Below, one piece after another: positions 47,930 to 58,631 of a DNA stretch of 64,000 nt. The stretch is from positions 1 to 64,000 of the forward strand of contig QEYB01000963.1 of the NCBI GenBank assembly GCA_017562135.1, written 5' to 3'. Both the position numbers and the translations under genes were made by a program. Position 1 is the stretch's first letter. Every line of letters begins with the position of its first letter. Under the pieces are notes generated by a model, which worked only from the letters and a program-made list of their open reading frames with translations, searched no databases and was not told the DNA's origin. Source of the stretch: Dipylidium caninum. Its lineage: Eukaryota; Platyhelminthes; Cestoda; Cyclophyllidea; Dipylidiidae.

Positions 47930-50900
47930 TCACGAGTCTGTCATCATAGCAGTGGCTGCAGAACTCCTCACACCGCCTCCACTACCGCCGCCACCACCCA
48001 TCGTCGAGTCAGGGAACTTCCCTACAATTTCAGAGGAAGTGGACGTAGGAATTGGATGGTTTTGATCCAAATGATCGCAAAGCTCATGATTGGGAAGGAG
48101 TTTGGGCGGTGCGCAGCCATCCGGGTCTTCAGGGAGGGCGGAAAACTTCGGAATCGAGTCCTTGATAGGTGGTGCTGGTGGCAGCCGTGTTTGTTGCTGT
48201 GGAGCGAGAACATAAGTGTGATCCATTTCTAAAAAATTAACACAATAAAAAACAGTGCAACGTGACGAAGACCTAATGCATGCGTCAAATAAAATCATGC
48301 CAGAATAGGAATCATGCCTTCGTGCAACGGAGTACGCGCCCTCTTTCGTTGGTAGGCAGTTTGATCAACAAGTTTGAAAAATGGTGCTTATCGGTTGTTT
48401 GGCTGGAAAGGAAGAAGCAAAAGTCCAAAAACAGCACAGCGAGCGAAAAAACGGATGTCTTTCTCATCGCTGCAAAAATCATTTATGCACAAGACGAAGG
48501 TGGGATTAGGAAAAAGGCAAATAGCAATGACTATTCGCCCAAATTGACAAATGCATATCAAATGCTTTCTGAAGCCACACTACATGACCGAGAGATTTAG
48601 TATAAAAAAACTACCATCTACCAAGTATTTAATCTAGTGCATTTGTGCAGACGAGTGTTCACTTTCAATTTTTTTCAAAACTTTCAATATAAATTTCAGT
48701 CAGCGAACTTTGTAAACAACTGCTGTCCCTCTTCGATCAGTGAGTCGACCAACCTTCCAACCCCTCTTTTACGCAAATGGAAGGCGACAGTGCTAACAGC
48801 CCACGAGGCACCAGAGGAATCTCAAAACATCAGCGAGAATGGAAGAAACCAAGTTTTAAACACGGTTACAGGGGGGTGGGATGTCTCGCCCACAAATAGA
48901 TGAAAGGAACACTCAAGTCCGAATAGGCAGAAGCAACCTACAACGAACGTGTCCCCGTGAACGTGGAGACGGACAAGACAACGAGGGGCGAGAGACGCAC
49001 CATTTAAGGAATAGTTTGGTCGTCGCCGTAAAGGACGGGGCAAGAGAAGGAGAGTTATGACTAATCCTTGCCATGTACGTGTGTGTGTGTATAGTCCAAA
49101 TACACGCGCACACAAATATAACGTCGCGAATAAACACCCGCACCCACCTGTATGACGAAGACAATGGGAGAGACTTGTCAGTGCTAAAATAGGACTTGAT
49201 TTTCGGTATAGAAATAGCTCGACGACATGCCCAATGCATATCGTATTATGAGAATTGCATACGAGGACATTTCGCGTAAGGGATATTACGAGGGGCGGGG
49301 AGAGAGGGAGGAGTAATGCGTATATTCTAGGCCAACTTGAAGTTAAGATGAGGACGCAAATTCTACTCTATTTTCCTCTCCTCGAAATTACTAACTCCTC
49401 GGCATTGGCTCAGCAGCTTCAGAGTGAATCGACAGCTAACAGAGTAAAGTGCCGTTCAAATAAAAAAAACTATACGATAGTGTGTCATATGAGGACAGAA
49501 GAACACGAAATTTGTAGATTACTCGGTCGTATACTGTTGCGTAAACGCAACAGTAACCTCGAAACACGGAAAATATCGGAGGCAAGATTACAATGGAGTC
49601 AACAGAAAATAATAATAAGCGCTCAAATGTGTACACATACATACAAGGAGATGCTAACAGCGCCAGTTAAAATGTCGGAGAATAGTGACCCTGGCTTCTT
49701 GAAACAATAACAAAACACCAATTCCACTAAAAAGACAACGAGGCAAACACCGGTAACTCTACTTCAACCCGACAATCTTGAAGCTACCCGGAAAAATTAA
49801 AACCTCAAGTAAGGGGGCGGGAGGGAAAAAGGAAGAGGATGTCCCTACTGTTGTGTAATGAATAGAAATAGCGAAAATAGATGCTAACCAAGCGTTCAGG
49901 GGCCAATATCCCTTACTAATAAACTGACTTACCCGATACCAAAAGAACCTTTACCTGCATAAAAATAGAAAATGCGAGCAGCCTAAATATTTTGCAAAAA
50001 AAAACGTATTGCAATGAGGCAAAAGCCGCTAAAGGATTCAACTACTATTTTTGGTCCTTGAGTTTTGTTGAGAAATACTGCTGGATATGTTCTCAAAACA
50101 AGGCAATAAACCTCCATCGAAGTCACTATGAACACGAGAATGAGGAGCTAATGAAGTGAATAAATAAATCTGCAAAGTACGACGAGTACCCTACCATCGA
50201 CATTGTGATGGTTAGCGTAGCAGCACTTTGCCCCAAAGATGGTTTACTTTGTGCAGAAAATTTGGAAAAGAAGCAAAAAGCCGTGAGAGAATATGCAACC
50301 AGACGAAGGCAAAAAATTAGAGTAACTGAGTTCAAGGCAGACAGGTTTATATCGAGCAGTGGTAGAAGCAGCAGCAGCAGCGGTACTAATAAAGAAATGA
50401 AAACGGGAGAAGCAAGCTCAGACAGAGGCATGTGGGGTATGTGGAACAAACACACACACTCCGTACCAAAAAAAGGTGGCACAAGAAGTAGACAGCCCAT
50501 TCCACAGAGCCTACTGAACCGGAACAGTTGGAACCGAGGCATCACCAGCACCACCTTTTGAGAACAGAGAGACAGGGGGAATTAAGTTAGAGAAAATTAA
50601 GACAGCACTCGGTGTTCGAGTACAAAAGAAGTAAAATATTACAAACCTTGACAAGATGGTGCAGGCATGACTACCCCAGAGCCATTGGGAGCTTGGTGAG
50701 AGGAGGCTGGGACAGACAATGTATTCGGTACCATGGAGACACATGAGGAGGTAGTGCTTGAAGAAGTGGATGCGGGTACAGTATCATTTAGCAGGGATGG
50801 CACGTTACTCGAGAAACCATTGGGATTCGGTGTTTCCGATCGGCCTATCGAACCTGGACCAGAACCTAATGGGCGCATAAAAAAAATGAGAAACTCCAGC

Positions 50901-53900
50901 AGACGGTTTTACACTTCTATGCCACATGACAACTGGCAATCACCGTCAGATAGCTGTTGCCCCGAGGTACCAGTGGGCTGTAACCTGGGAGTAGCTCTGC
51001 CTCCACTGCCGACAGCGGTAGAATCAAAAGGAGAAGTCAAAGGAGGTGGAAATTGAAGAGAACCGGCGACTGAGACACCTGGACTGCTAAGAGTAGGGCT
51101 CTTATGACCCTGGAAGGCAATTGGACCATTCTGTTGTTGTTGTTGCTGTTGTTGCAGAGTGGGAGGAGGAGTAACACCTTCTGGAGGTGGTGGAAAGGCA
51201 GGCGGAAGGCCAGCGGTGTTTAACGATGAGGCACTGCTCGAGCGCGGAGGCTGCTGGCTGATCCCACTCCCGCCTCCGCCAGCACCAGCGACAACTCCAG
51301 GCTCGGAGTCTGCAAGACTTGGTGGCGGGGCAAACATCATGGGCGCGTTGCCTGGAAATGAAGGTCATATCAACGCTGATAAGTCAGCGTTCAAGATACA
51401 TCATGAAGCGTGTACAAGTTGGAGTGCACGAATCGCTATAGGCAAAACTTGTACATTTTTTATTCCCACTGAAGCTGTCGCGAGATAAAATAATGTTGCA
51501 CAAGCAAAAATCCAAATATAAAATTAACATATCTGCATGAAATACTGTATGTTATGTTTATCACTTCGTGAATCAAGCAGATTTGGACGAACTCAAATTT
51601 ACAAATGATATATTAGAACGGTGGAAAACAAAAAGGGGAATATAGGGGAAAGGTGGTCAGATGATGAGAAATCGCTGCCTAAATGTCATGGCGAACTTAG
51701 TCTTTTAAACGTTACTAGTAACAGATGAAACGAATTTTGATTAGGTGTCTCGAAGAAAATAATACCCCTTCCAAATCAAAACACGAAGGATAATGTGGTA
51801 CTAACAGCCAAAAGGGCCAGTCCAAAAGACATGGGCCATAAAGAAGGGGAAAATTGGCCACGAAAGACCATGTGGGAAGAAAGCTAACAAAAAGAAAGAT
51901 GGTGGTGATGCAAACAAAAGCACAGGAGATTTTGCAAATCCGAGTGTGCAGACAGAAATCACAAATTCAAAATTTTGACCAAAAATACACATCGCAGATA
52001 GGGGACGGACGAGAGGCCAGACGAAATGTGAGTAAGACCTTCCCTGATCGACAAACGAATTGAAAATAAGAGCAAAGCCAGTCGGTACTTAGACTTGAGG
52101 TAGATTATAATTTGAGATGGAAAAATGTTTGTCAAGACTAGAAAAAAAAGTAGGTAAAGGGAAGACAACATGCCTAGGTTAGGTCCACCCGGACCAAGAG
52201 GCGTTGATGGGTTGCCAATCGCGACAGCACCCATCGGAGACATAATTCGGCCGCCACCACCAGCACCAGCGTGAGGTGGAGGGACACTGGCAGGCATCAT
52301 CGAGCCGCCGCCTGGCAGACCACTGCCCGCGGCACCGTAGGCCATCGATGAAGGTGGTGGCGGTTGTGGCGGTACGCTATTGGGATGACCATAAAGTGGC
52401 GATTGATGGGGTTTCATAGAAGGTGAAGAGGAGGATGGTTGCTGCGGTTGTGGCGGTCCGTAAGGCGGTCCAGGAGCAAACATCATGGGCGATGAAGATT
52501 GACCGCCCCCAGTGGGCGGGAAGGCAGGTGGAAATGAGGGGGGACGGCTAAATGGTGACATGCTTGAGGTTGTGACGGGATGATGATGTTGCTGGGGCGG
52601 CATTCCCCCTCCCAAAGTATTCATCTGTTGTTGCTGTTGTTGAGCTGCAAGTGCCGCAGCAGCTGCAGCGGGATCGTACTGACTGTTCTCGAGACGTGTA
52701 ATCATCCGCTCATCATCCTCTCCGAACTCGCCGCCCATCAGTGTTGGCTCTCCCACGATTAATATGTCCTACGAATACAAATTCGTCAGCACTACCGCAC
52801 CCCTCTTTTAGGAAATATTACAAGGAGATAGTTTCAACCAACCGCAGATCCCCCCCATCCCCTGTTTAAAATACTATCCTAAGTTACTTACTAAAGAACA
52901 TGTTTACGTAAGCATTTTAACCAGAGGAAAACTTCCAAAATGGCAAACGCTGCTGCCGAAGGGGAAAACACCGAATTTTAGCTTACTCCAGGTTGAGCGA
53001 GACTTTGTGGAGGCAGAGGGACGGGTGACTGTTTGCGTTTCGTGGCTCGACCACCGCCAGTCTCCGAGTTGGCAGATGAACCTTTCCGTTTCCTCCGTTT
53101 ATTCGTCTGCCGATTCGTTTCTGCTACAATAACAAGGCACATATGAATCGTTCCGATATCACTAGCCCAGTTAGTTACATTTTTAATGAATGACTACGTG
53201 AGAGTCATCAGGAACTACTTCGCCTTGGAAAAATGCATTCTAACCAAAAAGAAAAAATAACAGGCTCTCCTTCTGAGAAAAAGTTAGGACACAAAATGAA
53301 GAGAGACGTCCATTTCGCCTATAAACAAGATATTGATATTTCCATGTTAAACACAAGATGTAGATGGGGTTTGCTATACCAGCTTTGGCAGGTTGGTTTG
53401 GTATAGTGGTCATTCGTTTCCATCGACTCATCACGATGTTCCGGAGGCAATCACGAGGGGAGATATTTTGGAATTTCTGCCTAGACATTAGTTCCTGCAT
53501 CGGCTCCAGAATTACACACAGACGAAGGAAATGCAATGTATTTGCAAGGATACCCGATCTTGTGACATTTTTTGAAATCTGTTCGAATATCATGGGGTCC
53601 TAAGAAGACGAGAAAATATGTCGAAAAACCAGATTTGAGGAAACAAATTAGATTAGAGAAAGATTACCTGAACTCCGAGTACAGATCGTACAACCAGTTC
53701 CCGATGAGATCGAATTTGAAAGGCCCAGGTACGAATTCGCATCAGCTCGTCCAATGTGAATCCAAGGGTGAACTGAGCATCCACAAAGACAGTAGCGGGA
53801 AAAGGTCGAGCCATATTCATAACCATACTAGCGCAATCAGATTCCAGAGTCAGTATGGGATTATGAAAAGACTCCCGCGTGTGACGCAGATTAAAGTAGA

Positions 53901-55004
53901 GTTCATTACAACCGCTCTCAAATATACTGCGAAAATAGCGCGGGATGAGAGTCCGACCAATATCTGGGAAGCACACAGTTAGAAAGATATCGTAATCTAG
54001 CTTACTAAAGTTCTTGGGTCCATCTTCCAGCCTCACAGTGATTGTGATCGTCGCATCATCGTCAAAAAAATCTGTTGCAAAGGCTTCCCACCACTGACTA
54101 TCACTTTCCTGACAAAACAGACAGAAATGATGACAAAATGCAACCTTACGTCTGCCCGCTGTTGAAGCCGCTTATTCAGCTCATAGATTCGGTACTCCGG
54201 TTGGAATGCACCGCGATGCCTTAACAAGACAGGAGAATAAAAAACTAAAGAAAACCCAAGGGATACGAATAACACTCCTATACTATAGATATATAGGCCA
54301 ATCTCCACAAAGGCTATTCTAGTCTAATTTAATCCAATGAAGAGAGTACGAGTACCCAATCCCAAGCCATTAACATTCAATACTTTTGCATCTTAAACCA
54401 ACCAAACAACGATACAGTGTGTTCGATATGAAATAGTAACAAAGAACAGTCGAGTGCTAAAACTCACATTGGCAGAGGAGTATGAGTAGGATGATGAAGG
54501 TGGTGTGGATGATTGTGCGGAGGTATTGGTCCAGGCGGCATTTGCTGGTGAGGTGGCATTGGAGGAACTCCCATAGTTCCAGGTTGAGGTGGAGGAGGTC
54601 CGTGATGATGTTGAATCATAGGTCCAGTGAGTTGGGGTTGCTGCCCAGGAGGCATTTGTGGCATGCCATGATCGGATCCGTCTGGGCCACCGGGCATGGG
54701 ACCCCCGGGTGGAAGAGGTCCATGAGGTGCGTAGTGAATACCGGGGAGACCGCCTGGAATACCTCCGCCGGAGGCACCTACGGGAAGCATCATGGGTCCT
54801 GGATGCATTTGGGCGTGAGGTGGTGGTGGGGGCGGGGGGGCCGAGATGGCCGGGATGTTGGGGGCCCGCAGACATGGGCATAACTGTGGACTGCATCCTA
54901 CAACTTGGATTTCCACTGGGAGGTGGGGGACCGGTGAGGGGTGGGGTGGGCCCCCGCGGGGGCATCGAGAAAGGAGCGAAGTTGGGTTCCAGTTTGGAAG
55001 TATG
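47930..55004 (-). CDS. LDB1: LIM domain-binding protein (Ldb1/Chip/CLIM), ten exons, N-terminus uncertain
   Basis: Ldb1 is a nuclear adaptor: it self-associates through its N-terminal domain and binds LIM-homeodomain and LMO proteins through a short C-terminal LID, bridging enhancers and promoters. Minus-strand exons read as 55004-54468, 54219-54150, 54108-54006, 53963-53668, 53599-53380, 53123-52987, 52768-52174, 51351-50944, 50865-50647 and 48228-47930 (TGA). All phases join, giving about 960 residues against 411 in human. Visible domains are the dimerisation domain (YRIYELNKRLQ to IGRTLIPRYFRSIFE and WAFQIRSHREL), the LCCD (LRLCVILEPMQELMSR, SPRDCLRN), a basic NLS (NKRRKRK) and the LID (GEPTLMGGEFGEDDERMITR). 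The excess is an N-terminal P/G/H-rich exon and a roughly 470-residue tail rich in Pro, Gly, Ser and Gln with Q6 and Q8 runs. The first exon has two overlapping open frames, so the start Met is not fixed and an upstream exon may be missing. The exon 7 donor appears to be GC rather than GT. Confidence 0.95.
49532..49555. repeat. Perfect 11-bp hairpin inside Ldb1 intron 9
   Basis: TACTGTTGCGT pairs with ACGCAACAGTA across an AA spacer (effectively a 4-nt loop). It lies in the 2.4-kb last intron of Ldb1, which otherwise shows nothing recognisable. Confidence 0.7.
51131..51157 (-). repeat. CAA/CAG tract coding Q8 in Ldb1
   Basis: The minus strand encodes eight glutamines within Ldb1 exon 8, mostly CAA broken by CAG. 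A second run (Q6) is at about 52624-52645 in exon 7. The mixed codons suggest limited slippage instability. Confidence 0.8.
52174..52768 (-). other. Ldb1 exon 7: LIM-interaction domain plus low-complexity tail
   Basis: The exon starts DILIVGEPTLMGGEFGEDDE, the LID that binds LIM domains in LMO and LIM-homeodomain proteins, then continues ERMITRLENSQYDP, an Ala run, a Q6 run and a Pro/Gly/Ser/Met-rich stretch. The LID is nearly identical to the vertebrate one, so LIM binding should be kept. No usable GT donor restores the frame well. CTAG followed by gcatgt at 52173 joins in phase to the next exon and would be a GC-AG intron. Confidence 0.85.
54468..55004 (-). other. Ldb1 5' proline/glycine/histidine-rich exon with two overlapping open frames
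   Basis: The acceptor (atttag) at 55005 opens the exon and a gtgagt donor follows 54468. The frame that splices into the dimerisation domain reads, from about 54830 down, as PPPPPPPHAQMHPG and on to THTPLPM. Upstream of a C7 run (54834-54840 on the complement) the same frame is open but less protein-like. A second open frame there reads MPPRGPTPPLTGPPPPSGNP and would join if the run were one base shorter. The N-terminus is therefore unresolved: sequence error, real frameshift between alleles, or initiation at the downstream Met. Confidence 0.6.
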
Positions 55005-58000
55005 CTAAATAAAGAGATAGTTAGTGATAAACTGTTTGTCATCGGAGAGATATAAACGTCACACGCATGACAGATGGAACAGGGTGAGGATCAAAAAGCG
55101 GATAAGCAGTAACCCATACAAGCACCTAATTAGATCATGGCTATGTTCACAGCTAAGATTTTAATTCTTGAAAAAGTGTCGATGGCAAGTAATGACAAAA
55201 CAAGTGCAAATAACATCAGCTTTGAAATGTAAAACTAGATTATTAAAATATAACTTAACTACCAGGTGCCGAATTATAACTACATTGACATTAGAAGCAC
55301 TAGGAAAATAAGAAGGCATGCGGCCCCAAACCGCTTAGAAATTACTAAAGGAGGCAAGTGATAACAATTACAAAGCAAATCATAGAGTGTGGTGGAGTCA
55401 TAACCGAAAAAATTCACGTACAAAACCTCAAAATGGATGCAGTGTTTGAAATTGCGACAGAAACATCTGCTCGTTGAAACACTCAAACAAATTAAATTAA
55501 AAATAGAGTTAGTTGAGTTTTAATCAATTTCAAAACATGTTGTTAAATGCAAGGTTGCTTTTATTAAAATTGGTTACCAGAGTTTAATATTTTACCGCAT
55601 TGTACAAATCAGACCTGCCCTAAGCACGAAACACCCACGTTTCCAGTACAATGAATTTGAAAACGTTTGCTGGATCGAAGAGAACCAAACAAATCAAATA
55701 ATCTTTCTTTTCATACAAAGCTATTCCACCAACTTAACATGGTGAGGATGACGAATAACAAGTAATACCTACATGCCACGAAATACATTTATTGCTGTTT
55801 CGCTAAGTATCTAACTACAGGAGTTCCCTGCGTTCAATTATCTAACAATTTGGCGTGACAGTACATTTCTTTATCAGTCAACAGTTGGGGTATACCCTGA
55901 TATTTAATGGCAACTCGTTCTCTGGCATTTTTAGTCTTATCGGATTTTAGTTAAATAAAAGCTGTCCATCGTTTATGGTGTTAACCATAATTTACAATCC
56001 TTTTCGTGTGCACTCACATCTTCTCTATTGATGGGAAGAACTTACAAGAACTTATTGCCAGTCAGTTTGTTGCCCTCCGGCAAACGATTTTCTCTTGATG
56101 CTGCTTAGCATATCTATAAGGTGAAAAGGGCCACTAAATCCACATCCCCAGTGTGATACGTTGAGATCCAGCTAGACGATTCGATTATCACTAATACGTT
56201 TTATTTCTCTTAGTAATCCTGTCCGCTCCAACGAATAGTGGGGGCAGTTTTTATGTGAGGATCGTCTTGACTACTAACTGCAGTAAATTGACCCGTAGAT
56301 GCTTTCCACGCTTTTCGCCAATGCATAAAAAGTGACTAGAAGGAAATTATTTACCTGACTACTAATAGAAGTTAGAAAACAATAATGATTGAAAAGATAA
56401 TTCCAGACTAATCATAACAAATAAGAAAATTTAAAGTTTGCTCCGATACATACGACTTCTTTTCTTAGGTATTTGCTACTCCCATAATTGCTCGCCATTA
56501 CCATTTGAATGTAGATGATCCGGAGATAACGGTACGGAAAGTGTGATATCATATTGTTCATGGACAATTGTTTTAGGGGAAACCAGTGTAAAACAATGTA
56601 AAACAATGCAAAAAGGCGAATATTTTTTTTCACATTGCCACAGAGATTTGTCACTTTATAAAATTGCTCTTGCATGGTACCTTAATGCCTACGCTGTCTG
56701 GCAAACTGGTCATATTAGAAAATTCCAGGTCTTCGACTCTCAGTATGCACGTACAATAAATAGGACCCTTCCTTTACCTGTCCTCTCTCCTCTCATCGTA
56801 ACTCATTGCCTGAAAGGGAAATAATAACTTATTAGAGTAAAGGTGGACAAATCGCCAGCAACTATGGTTTCGAGGGTCATTGCATAAAATGCAACTACTA
56901 GTTTGGGGACATTAAAGAATGTAATTAGTTATAACTCACAATGATTGGGTTTAAATTGCCACAGTACCTACCAAAATGTGAACGAGACCGCTTTGTGCGT
57001 GGATGAACTTATACCCCCATTTATCATTAATTACTCTGTTCGTGGTGTTTCTCAAAAAAAAGATGGAGGAAGACAAATTGTACAGATTTAAATGGTAATG
57101 GTAAATGGGTAGAATAATTGCCTGTTGTTACATCAAAAGGAGGCCAGTCTTCATGTTTGTGCCACTCCGAGAGCATTGCCTTCTGCCTGCATTAGCGCGG
57201 GTCTAAAACGTCCTGACCCTTCTCTACAGCCTTTTGGTATCACCTTTTTGACAGAGGTGGATATGTGGAGATAGTATATGCCTTAAAAGTCAACTGTGCT
57301 AATTTAGACGAGGCAGAGGGTAAAGGTCGATGATGCATAGCTCAGAACAAATGAATTACACCCTGAAATTTAACAAGTCGTAAGGAGAGTGCTAAGTTGG
57401 ATTGAAACCCGCACGATTAAAGGATGAAGTAGGTGTCTTCGTGACTCCTAAGAAGCATGTGATCTTCACACAACTGTGTGCCCTATATGAATCGAAGTTG
57501 ATGATTGACGAAGCTCCGTCAAGTGGATCTACTGAGCTGGTCAACGAGGATTGGCATTTTATTCGTCGCTGTAATCAGACGGCGATTTTGAAGTCACCCA
57601 GTTTTAAGGGTTTCGCACACTAGTCTGTTCAGATATACTGTTATCAATAGCAAGTGATTGCGCTATGGGTTCTCATAATATATTCCGTTATTCAGCCTTT
57701 CCAATTAAAATTATAACCCAAGGCAAAGCTTTACGTGGTTTTAAAGGAAAGATATTTAGAGGTGAATTGAAGTGAAATGAATACGTAGAAGTATCTGACG
57801 ACCCATGTCTGAGGACAATTAAAGGACACTTTCAAATTTAGGGAGGTAAGATTGCCGGCAACGGAGGTTTAGAACCAACCGATTGATGTAGCCTTCCACC
57901 TAAGACATTTGCAAGTTCTATTATAGTGCTAATTTAATAGGGTAAGGCTGACTTATTAATTTTGGATGTGTGCACGATTTTCGGCCATAAACCAGAATAT

Positions 58001-58631
58001 TTAGTATTCTCAATGCTTAAATGAACAAACGCCACCAAATTTGAGACCACGATGTAGTGTCTGCAATAACAAGAAATCACCTCTGCTTAAAATGTTTCAC
58101 CGTTGCAGTACGTTGCAAAATGGTAAAATTAACAAGCGTTTTTATTTAGAGAGTTTATATTTATGATTTATGCTTAGTTATACATTTTCCATTTGTTTAT
58201 TCGGCTGACAAGGCAACCTTGAATTGTGAAATTTATTCGCCCCATTGGCCGGTGTTATCTGTCGCCTTATGCGACGCTGCCACCTGGCGCATCGTGCATT
58301 CCTCGCCTGGGTGGCTGTGATCCGTGCTTAGTCGACGTGTGTATATTTCACTTTAGCATACTTGATCTTATTTACGCCAGATTTAGTTAATGATGCAACT
58401 TGACTGACGCCTGATTAATACTTATTCTATTCTCGTGTGTTATATGCCTTTGAGTCTTTTTTTGAAGGCGGTTGAGTTGTTAAATGCTTTTTAGAGCACT
58501 TTGTATCAATATACTCATGACCATTATTTCTCCTCTGATGCGTCGCTAGACGTACTTAAATATTTTTAACTATGGCCTATTTCACGGTCCTGACACTTAC
58601 ACGCATTCCAAGTCAGCTGTAACCGTCCACA
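55005..58631. other. Divergent intergenic stretch between Ldb1 and GMPPB
   Basis: AT-rich, with few open frames. It probably contains any missing 5' exon and the promoter of Ldb1, and the GMPPB promoter. An inverted CCAAT (ATTGG) lies near 58.25 kb, about 380 nt before the GMPPB ATG. The only protein-like frame is at 57396-57623. Confidence 0.5.
57396..57623 (+). CDS. Possible unidentified coding exon between Ldb1 and GMPPB
   Basis: An open frame of about 73 codons ends at TAG 57621-57623, with TAA just upstream, so it would have to be a last exon (acceptor gctaag before 57396, poor pyrimidine tract) or a relic. The composition looks protein-like: GLKPARLKDEVGVFVTPKKH, and later ELVNEDWHFIRRCNQ and SPSFKGFAH. 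There is no ATG at its start and I do not recognise the family. No upstream exon could be supported. It may be an old processed or transposon-derived fragment, or chance. Confidence 0.2.
   Translation, partial: VGLKPARLKDEVGVFVTPKKHVIFTQLCALYESKLMIDEAPSSGSTELVNEDWHFIRRCNQTAILKSPSFKGFAH

Noticed and set aside
49255..49710. 151-codon plus-strand open frame inside Ldb1
   Set aside because: It lies in the last intron of Ldb1 on the opposite strand, is A-rich and Lys/Thr/Ser-biased, and has no motif.
47930..55004. Reading the Pro/Gly/Met-rich minus-strand exons as an SSBP/SSDP gene
   Set aside because: The exons splice in phase to unmistakable Ldb1 dimerisation, LCCD and LID sequences, and no LUFS/LisH domain is present.
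54482..55008. Plus-strand open frames of 116-133 codons over the Ldb1 5' exon
   Set aside because: They are antisense to the GC-rich proline/glycine coding exon. Low stop-codon density in such sequence explains them.
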